DNA from: Kiritimatiellia bacterium
GTDB taxonomy: Bacteria; Verrucomicrobiota; Kiritimatiellia; RFP12; UBA1067
Direction: 5' to 3'
DNA length: 50,172 nt
Assembly: GCA_024405395.1 (NCBI GenBank)
Contig: JAKSOW010000007.1
Coordinates: 1-50,172 of the forward strand
Shown: positions 8,300 through 15,568 of the stretch, piece after piece
Numbering within the stretch: the stretch's first letter is position 1
How the letters are laid out: each line of letters starts with the position of its first letter
Translations under genes and position numbers: made by a program
Notes under the pieces: model-generated
What the model was told of the DNA's origin: nothing
The model's input: only the letters and a program-made list of their open reading frames with translations
Databases searched by the model: none

Positions 8300-10240
8300 A
8301 TGAAAAACCAGATTCTTTCGTTTGTGTTCGCCGGTCTGGCCCTGGGGGCCGGTTCGGCTCTGGCGGGCGAATCGCACTGGAATGGCGGCCGTACGGTGCC
8401 GGTGCACAAGTTGGCGCCCAAGGACGCGGCGGGCGACAAGGTCTCCCCTGGCGATCGCCTGCCCAAGGCCATTTCCCAGGTGCAGACCTGCGGCCAGTGC
8501 CATGACGTCAAGTCGATGGCGGGCGGCAGCCACTTCCGCACCGGGCTGGACACGAACGACGTGCCGCCGCAGGTCAATTTCGAGCCGTGGTCCCTCGTGG
8601 ACGAGAATCAAGGCCTCGTGACGGCCCTGTCGCTGTGCGGTCTGCCGGGCACCAAGTCGCCGGCCGACATCGGCATGACGGCCTGGCAGTTCACGAAGAC
8701 CTTTGGCCGAGCCTTCCCCGGCGGCGGCATTGGGTCGGATGTGCGGGCGATGGAGGAGGTCGGCCGCGAGAAGAGCCGCTGGTTCGTGACGGGTCCGCTG
8801 GAGGCGAACTGCCTTGCGTGCCACCAGCAGACGCCGTATGACTCCAGCGAGTGGGCGCGCCAGGTGCTGCGCGAGAACTTCGCGGGTGCGGCGTCGGCCG
8901 CTGCGATGTTCGCCGATGTGGGCGGCATGAACGAGCGCCTGAACGACGCCTGGGATCCCTTCATCGACGAGAACAAGGACGACCACCTGTTCCGCGTGCC
9001 GCAGACGATCTCCTATGACCAGACCAAGTTTGATTCGAAGGGCCGCTGCATCTTCGCTGTGGGCAAGCCCAAGAACGAGAACTGCCTGGCCTGTCACGCC
9101 GCCAGCGAGAAGGGGATGCCTTCCCATGACATCGCGGGCGATGTCCACCTGCAGCGGGGCATGAAGTGCATCGACTGCCACCAGAACGGCATGGACCACC
9201 GCGTCACCACGAAGTCGTGCGCCTCCTGCCACCTGGAGAAGAACGGTGCCGGCCCGCGTCCGGTGCACGCCGGTTTCCCCACTGTCCACTTCGAGAAGCT
9301 CTCCTGCACGGTGTGCCACTCGGGCGTGACGAAGGACGGCAAGATGGCGCAGGTGCGCACGGCGCGCGCCAACCGCATCGGCATCTATGGCCGTGCGCAG
9401 TGGGCGACCGACCTGCCGTACATCCTCGAGCCCGTGTTCGTGAAGTACGACGACGGCGTGATCCGCCCCAGCCGCATGACCTGGACCGCGGCCGATGCCG
9501 ATCCCGTCTACTGGCCCTTCGCGCATGACGTGAAGCCGGCCCGCCAGGCGCGTGGCGCCAAGCCCGCCAAGTGCGCCGCCTGCCACACGGCCGATTCCGA
9601 GTTCTTCTTCGGCAAGGTCACGCCCGTCTATCCTGACGGCAAGACCGGCGAGCCCGTGTGCCAGTCGAAGTTCCTCAAGGCCGACTGCGCCTACCACACG
9701 TTCTTCGGCTTCGTGTTCCTGTTCCGCCCGCTCTTCAAGGTGGTGTTGTGGACGGTGTTCGGCTTCCTCTGCCTCTTCGCGGCGGCAGCCGCGGCCGTGG
9801 CGCTCAAGAAGCTCTGCTCGCAGATCGCCGAGTCCACGCTGGACTTCATCTGGGGTGCCTTCCGCTTCGTGCTGGACATTGCCCTCGTGGCGTCGATCGC
9901 CTATCTGGTGCTGAGCGGGGTGATCGGCTGGTTCACGGGCGGCATGACCTGGTGGTGGATCGTTCTGCACATGGTGGCGGGCGGCACGCTGGCCGGTTCG
10001 CTCCTGTGCCTCGTCTTCCTGCGGCAGCACGTCCGCACCGAGAAGACGCTGCCGGCGGCTGTTTGGGCGCTGTGGGTGGTGTTTGCCGCCGGTACGGTGT
10101 TCACGGCGGTGATGCCGATGATGACCGTCTTCGGCATGGAGGGGCAGCAGTTCCTCCTCTGGTGCCACCGTTGCGTGTCGCTCTGCTTCGTGGCGCTTTC
10201 GGCGGCGCTCTGCTACGTCACCTTCAAGCACAAGAAGTGA
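8300..10240 (+). CDS. Membrane-fused heptahaem cytochrome c
   Basis: A 646-residue protein with a Sec signal peptide (to about GSALA) and seven CXXCH haem c sites at residues 64, 171, 262, 290, 307, 336 and 425. The clustered haems 3-6 recall the octahaem nitrite/tetrathionate reductase superfamily, but I see no CXXCK and no eighth site. The C-terminus (from about residue 470) has roughly five membrane helices, with His residues inside two of them (VLHMVAGG and WCHRC) that could bind haem b as in cytochrome b561-type proteins. The likely role is electron transfer between the membrane quinone pool and periplasmic or extracellular partners; that is inference. The ATG at 8291 is an alternative start, but 8300 fits the promoter spacing. 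apbE follows with a 4-base overlap. Confidence 0.82.
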   Translation: MKNQILSFVFAGLALGAGSALAGESHWNGGRTVPVHKLAPKDAAGDKVSPGDRLPKAISQVQTCGQCHDVKSMAGGSHFRTGLDTNDVPPQVNFEPWSLVDENQGLVTALSLCGLPGTKSPADIGMTAWQFTKTFGRAFPGGGIGSDVRAMEEVGREKSRWFVTGPLEANCLACHQQTPYDSSEWARQVLRENFAGAASAAAMFADVGGMNERLNDAWDPFIDENKDDHLFRVPQTISYDQTKFDSKGRCIFAVGKPKNENCLACHAASEKGMPSHDIAGDVHLQRGMKCIDCHQNGMDHRVTTKSCASCHLEKNGAGPRPVHAGFPTVHFEKLSCTVCHSGVTKDGKMAQVRTARANRIGIYGRAQWATDLPYILEPVFVKYDDGVIRPSRMTWTAADADPVYWPFAHDVKPARQARGAKPAKCAACHTADSEFFFGKVTPVYPDGKTGEPVCQSKFLKADCAYHTFFGFVFLFRPLFKVVLWTVFGFLCLFAAAAAAVALKKLCSQIAESTLDFIWGAFRFVLDIALVASIAYLVLSGVIGWFTGGMTWWWIVLHMVAGGTLAGSLLCLVFLRQHVRTEKTLPAAVWALWVVFAAGTVFTAVMPMMTVFGMEGQQFLLWCHRCVSLCFVALSAALCYVTFKHKK

Positions 10241-11061
10241 GAAAGTTCAACCATCGGGCGATGGACACGGAGTTCACCGTGTTCTTCGCCGATGGGGAGG
10301 ATGAGTCCCTGATCGCGGCGGCTTCGGCCGCCGCTTTTGCCCGTATTGACGAACTGGAGCTGCTGCTCACGCGCTTCAACGACACGAGTGACGTGGCCGT
10401 GATTCGGGGACTGTCCGCTGGGGAGTCGGCGGTTGTGGCCCGGGAGACCATGGAGGTGCTCGTCACGGCCGCCCAGGTGTGCGCCGCCACAAATGGCGCC
10501 TACGATCCCACGGTGAAGGCTCGTTGCTTCGGCGATCTGATCCTGGATCCCGACCACTTGCGGGTGGGCGTCAAGAAGGGGCCTGTGGAGCTGGATTTCG
10601 GCGGCATCGGCAAAGGCTATGCTCTGGACGAGGTGGCTAAGATCTTCCAGGGGGAGCAGTTTGAGCTCGACAATTGGCTGCTGGACGCCGGCACGTCGAC
10701 CCAGCTCGTCTCGGGCGGCCCCTGGAAACTGGGCGTGGGCGGCGTCTGGAAGAAGCGCACGCGCCTGAATACGGTTCTCAGCCTCGACACGGGGGCGCTC
10801 TCGGGCAGCGGATTCGAGATTCAGGGAGCGCACGTATTCGATCCGCGCACGGGTATGTCTGCCGAACGCTGGGGACAGACCTGGTCGCGGGCCGCTTCGG
10901 CGGCAGTGGCGGACGCCCTGTCCACGGCGGCATTAGCGCTTTCGCCCGAGGAATTGGCCGCCGCCGCCGAGGCGCTGGATGCTGCCATCCTCGTGGCACG
11001 CCATCAGAAGCCTCTTTGGGACCGTTTCCGCGACCCGCTGAAATGGTACGGAAATCCTTGA
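10237..11061 (+). CDS. apbE: FAD:protein FMN transferase
   Basis: ApbE moves FMN from FAD onto a Thr/Ser of target redox proteins such as Nqr/Rnf subunits and extracellular flavoproteins. The 274-residue protein begins with the family opening HRAMDTEFTVFF, contains DFGGIGKGYALDE and DAGTSTQLVSGG (nucleotide and Mg site), and ends with HVFDPRTG followed by an Ala-rich ADALSTAALAL segment. No signal peptide or lipobox is seen, so it appears cytoplasmic, unlike many family members. The GTG at 10237 is chosen because it overlaps the cytochrome stop (GTGA) and keeps the conserved opening; the ATG at 10261 would cut it. The pairing with a multihaem cytochrome suggests a flavin-containing electron-transfer route, although no flavinylation target is visible in the window. 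Confidence 0.87.
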   Translation: MRKFNHRAMDTEFTVFFADGEDESLIAAASAAAFARIDELELLLTRFNDTSDVAVIRGLSAGESAVVARETMEVLVTAAQVCAATNGAYDPTVKARCFGDLILDPDHLRVGVKKGPVELDFGGIGKGYALDEVAKIFQGEQFELDNWLLDAGTSTQLVSGGPWKLGVGGVWKKRTRLNTVLSLDTGALSGSGFEIQGAHVFDPRTGMSAERWGQTWSRAASAAVADALSTAALALSPEELAAAAEALDAAILVARHQKPLWDRFRDPLKWYGNP

Positions 11062-11086
11062 AGTTTTGGTCCGTTTGTGGTACATT
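11058..11086 (+). promoter_or_regulatory. Promoter for the acyl-CoA ligase operon
   Basis: TTGAAG at 11058-11063, a 17-base spacer and TACATT at 11081-11086. It overlaps the apbE stop codon. Transcription would start near 11093, about 20 bases before the ATG at 11113. Confidence 0.6.
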
Positions 11087-11112
11087 TATCTTGTTCGAAT
11101 ATGGAGCTGACC

Positions 11113-12774
11113 ATGACAATACGCTCTTACCTTGAAAAAAACGCGGCTGAGTTGTCCTCAGCCGTTGCGCTTGTGTATTATGGTCTCGACAAGGCCTGGC
11201 ACGAGAGCACCTGGAAGGAATTTCTCACTTCGGTCACCCGGACGGCGGACGCCTATGGCCCGCGGTTTGACCTGAAGCCCCAGGTGGAGAATGTCGCCCT
11301 CATTCTGCCCAATTCGTCCATCTGGATTGAGGCCTACTTGGCGCAGTCGGGCGCTGGCGTGAGCGTGGTGCCGATCGACCCCAAGCTGCATGATGAGGAA
11401 GTGGCCTATATCCTCAAGGACTCGGGTGCGGTGGTCGTCACCACCGACAAGGCCCATCTGGACATGATGCGCAACATCGCGCATGGTCTGCCGGATCTGC
11501 GTGGCATCGTCGTCATCGATGGCGGCACGACTACCTACGAGCCCATTGGCCAAGTGCCTGTCTATGACTACATGAGCTTCAGGTCCACGGGCACGGCGGG
11601 CTGGTATGCCGCCCACGTCGCCAAACCCGAGGATGTGGCGTCGGTCATCTATACGTCCGGCACGACGGGCAAACCCAAGGGCGCCATGCTCACGCAGGCC
11701 AACTTCGTGGCTGACATCATCGGTGCCCTGGGCGCCTTTGACGAGCATGTGGACAACACCGACTCGCTGTTGGTGGTGTTGCCGCTTTTCCACGCCTTCT
11801 CGTTCTGCACCAACCTGGTGCTGAGCCTGTACTGCGGCTGTACGATGAAGATCGTGCGTTCGCTCTACACGATTGGCGAGGACGTCAAGCTCCTGAAGCC
11901 CTCGGTGGTGATGAGCGTGCCGCTTCTGGCGGAGAAGATGTTCGACAAGATCGACGCGAAGCTCAAGGCCTCCAAGGCGGCTCAGATCCTCATGAAAATC
12001 GGTCTGGGGCGGATCGTCACGAAGAACATCGTCAAGGGACTCGGCGGCAATCTGCGTTTCATGATCGTGGGCGGCGCCCCCTGTCCCAAGCATGTGCTGC
12101 AGGGCTACCGCAAGCTGGGCATCATGGTGCTGGAGGGGTATGGGCTTACGGAATGTTCGCCCGTCGTCTCCGTGGCCGGGCCCAAGTGCGCGAAGATCGG
12201 CACGATCGGCCTTAAACTGTCGAACATCGAGGTTCGTCTGGCGGACCAGAATGAGCTGGGCGTGGGCGAGCTGCAGGTCAAGGGCCCCATCACGATGAAG
12301 GGCTACTGGCACAATGAGGCCGCCACCAAGGAGGCGTTCGACGGCGAATGGCTGAAGACGGGCGATCTCGCCTCCATCGACGAGGATGGCCTCATCTCCA
12401 TTCGCGGACGCAAGAAGGCGCTCATCGTCAACCGCGAAGGCAAGAACATCTACCCCGAGGAAGTCGAGAACCGCATTGGGGCCGATTCGCTGGTGTCGGA
12501 TTGCGTGGTGGTGGGCTATCTTACGGGCGGCATCCCCGGCGAAAAGGTGGGGTGCGTGGTGCACCCCAATGAGGATGTGCTGGCGACGTTGCTGCCCAAG
12601 GACGCCCCCTGGGAGCAGGTGGTCAAGCTCGTTTCTGACCATGTCCATGCGCAGTGCGCAGACTTGGCCGACTACAAACGCGTGCGCAAGGTGAAGGTGG
12701 TGAAGGAGCCGCTGGAGCGCACCTCCATCCAGAAAGTACGCCGTGTCGCCTATAAGGGCTCCCTCGATGAATAA
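11113..12774 (+). CDS. AMP-forming fatty acid-CoA ligase or acyl-ACP synthetase
   Basis: A 553-residue member of the ANL superfamily, which activates a carboxylic acid as acyl-adenylate and passes it to CoA or ACP. The phosphate-binding loop SVIYTSGTTGKPKGAM, the YGLTECSPV motif, the hinge region WLKTGDLASIDEDG and the following RGRKKALIVNREGKNIYPEEVE are all intact. This points to a fatty-acid-type ligase of the FadD/Aas kind rather than an acetyl-CoA synthetase. The chain length cannot be told. The start ATG has GGAG at 11103-11106; an ATG at 11101 is less likely. The gene overlaps the next membrane protein by 8 bases, which suggests that the two are co-translated. Confidence 0.88.
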   Translation: MTIRSYLEKNAAELSSAVALVYYGLDKAWHESTWKEFLTSVTRTADAYGPRFDLKPQVENVALILPNSSIWIEAYLAQSGAGVSVVPIDPKLHDEEVAYILKDSGAVVVTTDKAHLDMMRNIAHGLPDLRGIVVIDGGTTTYEPIGQVPVYDYMSFRSTGTAGWYAAHVAKPEDVASVIYTSGTTGKPKGAMLTQANFVADIIGALGAFDEHVDNTDSLLVVLPLFHAFSFCTNLVLSLYCGCTMKIVRSLYTIGEDVKLLKPSVVMSVPLLAEKMFDKIDAKLKASKAAQILMKIGLGRIVTKNIVKGLGGNLRFMIVGGAPCPKHVLQGYRKLGIMVLEGYGLTECSPVVSVAGPKCAKIGTIGLKLSNIEVRLADQNELGVGELQVKGPITMKGYWHNEAATKEAFDGEWLKTGDLASIDEDGLISIRGRKKALIVNREGKNIYPEEVENRIGADSLVSDCVVVGYLTGGIPGEKVGCVVHPNEDVLATLLPKDAPWEQVVKLVSDHVHAQCADLADYKRVRKVKVVKEPLERTSIQKVRRVAYKGSLDE

Positions 12775-13528
12775 GAAATCCTATTTGCTCGCCCCAATCG
12801 TCTTTCTTGCCTGTGCGGCCGCCTTGGCCCTCACGTGGGCCATCATGGACCCGTCGGCGCTCCATCACTTCTTTGATCAGGATGGCTACTCGCCCTTTGA
12901 GCTGGCCACGATTCCGTTCTATGCGGCCATCATCCCCATGGTGTGGTGGAAATGTCCGTTCACGGGATCCAAGGGCCGGCGCACGTTGCTTTGTGCCGCC
13001 GTGAGCTGCGTGGCCTTCTTTGCTGTGTGCAAGGAGCTGGATCTCCATCTGGCGGCGCTCACGGCCCTCTGGCCTGACGTGGTGGCGGACTTCAAGGGCA
13101 CGCCCTTCAAGATGCGCTTCCTCACGAAGAGCGTCACCGGCGGTGCCCATTCGATGCCGATCCCGATTCTGGCCAAAGTGGTTGTGGTGGCCTATTTCGC
13201 GCTTTTCTTCGGCGTGTTCGCCGCTTTGCTGGCCTATTTCTCCAAGAAACTCTTCAAGGGGTTCTTCAAGCTGCACCCTGTGGCCTGGAGTGTCTGCTTC
13301 CTGGGCGGTTCGGGCGTGATGGTGCAGCTGTGCGACCGCATGCCGGCTTGGGTGCGCCATGCGAAGGGTCTGCCCAAGGAGAAGACCATCGACGCCATTT
13401 CGTCGTTCTTCACGGCGTTTGAGGAGGGCGGCGAGATGATGATCGCCATCTTTGCGCTGCTTGCCATCTGTCAGGCCCATCGCATCTATTCCAGCGGCAA
13501 TCCGCCGTCTGAATTCGCCGATCTTTGA
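12767..13528 (+). CDS. Six-helix integral membrane protein of unknown function
   Basis: A 253-residue protein with about six hydrophobic segments (approximately 6-26, 42-61, 71-90, 132-156, 170-189 and 218-240). Charged or polar residues sit at helix ends, including CKELDLH after the third and EEGGEMM at the start of the sixth. I do not recognise the family. The start overlaps the stop of the acyl-CoA ligase by 8 bases and its own stop overlaps a TTG start of the next gene, so it belongs to a tightly coupled operon. Because its partner activates fatty acids, a role in lipid handling or membrane modification is possible, but nothing in the sequence proves it. Confidence 0.75.
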   Translation: MNKKSYLLAPIVFLACAAALALTWAIMDPSALHHFFDQDGYSPFELATIPFYAAIIPMVWWKCPFTGSKGRRTLLCAAVSCVAFFAVCKELDLHLAALTALWPDVVADFKGTPFKMRFLTKSVTGGAHSMPIPILAKVVVVAYFALFFGVFAALLAYFSKKLFKGFFKLHPVAWSVCFLGGSGVMVQLCDRMPAWVRHAKGLPKEKTIDAISSFFTAFEEGGEMMIAIFALLAICQAHRIYSSGNPPSEFADL

Positions 13529-13926
13529 GCCTGTCTCGTGCCGTGATCGCGTCAAAGCCCGTATCCATTGTCCTTACGGTGGCCTTGCTGGTGGCCAGCA
13601 ACTTCTTCATGCTGCTGGCGTGGTATTGGCATCTCAAGGCTGCCAAGCCCGGTGGGTTCGCGGAGCATCTGCCGGTCATCCTCGTCATCCTCATGAGCTG
13701 GGGTTTGGCGTTCTTCGAGTACTGCCTCATGATCCCCGCCAACCGCACAGGGGCGGCGGTGGGGCTCAACGTGGCCCAGCTGAAGATCATCCAGGAGGTT
13801 GTCACCGTGGTGGTGTTCATCCCGTTCGTGATCTTCTTCATGGGCGAGAAGTGGCGGTGGGACTACCTGTGGGCGCTCCTGTGCATGGTGGGCGCCGTCT
13901 ATTTCGTCAACCGCGGAAACCTGTAG
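13525..13926 (+). CDS. DUF486-family small membrane protein (DMT-like)
   Basis: A 133-residue protein with four membrane helices. The segments NFFMLLAWYWHLK, MSWGLAFFEYCLMIPANR, QLKIIQEVVTVVVFIPF and WDYLWALLCMVGAVYFVNR match the DUF486 family, related to drug/metabolite transporters, whose substrate is unknown. The length is normal for the family plus a short N-terminal extension. The TTG at 13525 overlaps the previous TGA; a GTG at 13543 would give a shorter N-terminus closer to the family norm, so the start is uncertain. nadD starts four bases after the stop. Confidence 0.82.
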   Translation: MSLSRAVIASKPVSIVLTVALLVASNFFMLLAWYWHLKAAKPGGFAEHLPVILVILMSWGLAFFEYCLMIPANRTGAAVGLNVAQLKIIQEVVTVVVFIPFVIFFMGEKWRWDYLWALLCMVGAVYFVNRGNL

Positions 13927-13929
13927 GCC

Positions 13930-14454
13930 ATGCGGCGTATCGGCATCTTCGGCGGCAGCTTCAATCCGATCCATTCGGGCCACCTCGGCATTGCCCTCAA
14001 GGCGCTTTCGGACTGGTCGCTGGACCGCCTCTACGTGGTGCCGGCACGCGTGTCGCCGTTTAAGACCGACGCCCCGCCTGATCAGGTGACGGCCGGCTTC
14101 ACCGATGTCCAACGTCTGACGATGGTCGAAGCCGCTTGTGCCGCCGATCCGCGGCTGGTGCCCTGGACGATCGAGCTGGATCGGGGCGGCGTGTCCTACG
14201 CGATCGACACGGTGCGTGCCGCCCGCGAACGCCATCCGGAGGCTGAGGTGTTCTTCGTGATTGGCGAGGATTCGGTGGCGGGGCTTCCTCGTTGGAAGGA
14301 CTGGGAAACCCTCCGCACCCTCTGCCGTTTCGTATCCTATCCCCGTACCCGCGAATCTTCCACGGAAATCCGCCGCCGCCTGGCCGCCGGCGAATCCATT
14401 TCCGATCTCGTGCCGCCCGCCGTGGCCACTGCCCTGCGGGCCTTTAAGGGTTGA
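13930..14454 (+). CDS. nadD: Nicotinate-nucleotide adenylyltransferase
   Basis: NadD joins ATP and nicotinate mononucleotide to make deamido-NAD in NAD synthesis. The 174-residue protein shows the nucleotidyltransferase signature GGSFNPIHSGHL (His15 and His18), GEDSVAGLPRWKDW in the substrate-binding part and the late SSTEIRRRL motif. It is at the short end of the family (usually about 190-215 residues), having lost sequence between the WKDW and SSTEIR motifs; both flanking motifs are intact, so it is probably functional. It closes the operon that begins with the acyl-CoA ligase. Confidence 0.9.
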   Translation: MRRIGIFGGSFNPIHSGHLGIALKALSDWSLDRLYVVPARVSPFKTDAPPDQVTAGFTDVQRLTMVEAACAADPRLVPWTIELDRGGVSYAIDTVRAARERHPEAEVFFVIGEDSVAGLPRWKDWETLRTLCRFVSYPRTRESSTEIRRRLAAGESISDLVPPAVATALRAFKG

Positions 14455-14500
14455 ATCGGCTTTCTTAGCGGAAGTGCCGCAGTGGAAACACGTAGGATCG

Positions 14501-14595
14501 CCTTTGGAGGGGGAATTCTGAGACCCTTGGAGGGGATTTTTGAGACCCATGCGGGGGAATTTGGAGACCTATCGAGGGGATTTTTGAGACCCATG
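14501..14595. repeat. 22-bp tandem array, unit TTGGAGGGGATTTTTGAGAC
   Basis: GAGACC(C/T) occurs at 14520, 14542, 14564 and 14586, a spacing of exactly 22 each time. G-rich GGAGGGG- or GCGGGGG-like blocks and an A/T-rich block precede each copy. It lies directly downstream of nadD. Confidence 0.8.
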
Positions 14596-14660
14596 GAAAT
14601 TGAGGCGTAGGCTGGGCCGTCGGTTTTTTGCGGCAGGAGCAGATTTTCGGGGCACTAAAA

Positions 14661-14844
14661 CCACGGAAGACGCGGAAACCGCTTCGCGGACACGGAAGGC
14701 GGTTGGGGAAGGGAATCCCGAGGACTTGAGAACCCGGGAATGGGCACTTCACAAGGCGGCAGATTACGATTGGCTTGTCGGAACGGGTTCTCTCATAATC
14801 ACTTTCCGTACCCGCCGAATGGCGGTTTCCGTGTCTTTCCGTGG
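14661..14844. repeat. Inverted pair of CCACGGAA-type extragenic repeats
   Basis: The left copy at 14661-14680 (CCACGGAAGACGCGGAAACC) and the reverse complement of 14824-14844 differ by one gap and one substitution. The left copy continues into a CCGC-TTC-GCGG hairpin at 14679-14689. Similar words occur between genes in many environmental bacteria as far as I recall; no transposase is present. Confidence 0.6.
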
Positions 14845-15006
14845 TAAATCCACCCACTCGGCCGGCACGCCCACAAACTCCCAGGGCCAGATATTACGTC
14901 AAATCTGAACGCGGTTGACTGGCTGGGATATAACCTCGTTAAAGCGGCGGCATCGTTGATGCCACGATGGGTCTTGCAATTGCCACTTGTCTGATTAGGT
15001 TCCTAA

Positions 15007-15033
15007 ATCCTGTTAATCTTGTAAATCCTGTCT
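15007..15033. repeat. 9-bp tandem repeat ATCCTGTTA-type
   Basis: ATCCTGTTA, ATCTTGTAA and ATCCTGTCT begin at 15007, 15016 and 15025. The word resembles a dispersed intergenic repeat that I recall from several phyla. Confidence 0.55.
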
Positions 15034-15174
15034 TAAAGATTTTATGGAGAATGGCGAGGGATGTTTAATCGGCCACCCAGGTTTGGCTATGTCGGCAGAT
15101 TGTGAGTTCGGAGTTCATTTCCCAGATTTAGGAACTTCGCGACCACGAGCGGACGAAATTGGGTAGGAACTGTT

Positions 15175-15203
15175 TTGCAATTGCCTTAAAGTTGGGGTAT
15201 AAT
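15175..15203 (+). promoter_or_regulatory. Strong promoter, leaderless start
   Basis: TTGCAA at 15175-15180, a 17-base spacer and TATAAT at 15198-15203. Only eight bases separate the -10 from the ATG at 15212, and no Shine-Dalgarno is present. Confidence 0.75.
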
Positions 15204-15211
15204 AAGCACCT

Positions 15212-15415
15212 ATGAAAGAGGAACAGGAAGCACCTGAATCGAATGAGGCGGTTGTCGGGCGGACGTGTTCGGGCGGCTGCTGTGGCTGCCGGGATATGCG
15301 CACGCCAGAAGAGCGGCGGGCGCAGGAGGCGGCACGTGCGACACGCGTCATGCGGTTCTTCATCTGGGGAATCATTCTCGCCATCATCGTCGTGCTGGCG
15401 TTGACGCAAAGCTAA
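15212..15415 (+). CDS. Small Cys-rich single-pass membrane protein
   Basis: A 67-residue protein: an acidic N-terminus, a tight cysteine cluster CSGGCCGCRD (Cys19, 23, 24 and 26), a charged helical linker (TPEERRAQEAARATR) and one C-terminal membrane helix (about 48-65). The cysteines would face the cytoplasm under the positive-inside rule and could bind zinc or an iron-sulfur cluster; this is inference. No family recognised. A consensus promoter placed so that the transcript begins at or next to the ATG supports it as a real gene despite its size. The following large gene has its own promoter, so this one is probably monocistronic. Confidence 0.65.
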   Translation: MKEEQEAPESNEAVVGRTCSGGCCGCRDMRTPEERRAQEAARATRVMRFFIWGIILAIIVVLALTQS

Positions 15416-15496
15416 ATCACTTGATTTTACGTCAGTTTGCATGAGGCGAGCGGCGTTGAACCGATAGTCTCAGATGGCACTTGCGGCTTCGGAAGA

Positions 15497-15526
15497 TTGA
15501 CGGAATCTGCTGGCTTATGCTACAAT
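15497..15526 (+). promoter_or_regulatory. Promoter for the 1006-residue exported protein
   Basis: TTGACG at 15497-15502, an 18-base spacer, then TACAAT at 15521-15526 preceded by TGC (extended -10). The leader is about 36 nt and contains GGAAAGGA at 15553-15560. Confidence 0.7.
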
Positions 15527-15568
15527 CCCAGCTGTTGTAGTAGGTGGGAGAACGGAAAGGATCGTTTC

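Larger units (their letters stand above)
14455..15211. other. Repeat-rich non-coding gap
   Basis: The gap contains a 22-bp array (14501-14595), an inverted pair of CCACGGAA-type repeats (14661-14844), a 9-bp ATCCTGT repeat (15007-15033) and the promoter of the small Cys-rich gene (15175-15203). An open frame of 102 codons at 14600-14908 runs through the repeats and looks accidental. I see nothing convincing in 14850-15000 or 15040-15170. Confidence 0.55.

Noticed and set aside
9658..10236. Long N-terminal extension of apbE inside the cytochrome gene
   Set aside because: The in-frame upstream region is a shadow of the cytochrome; the ApbE family begins at about the HRAMDTEF motif.
14600..14908. 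102-codon open frame
   Set aside because: It runs through the CCACGGAA inverted repeats, with atypical codons and no credible start signal.
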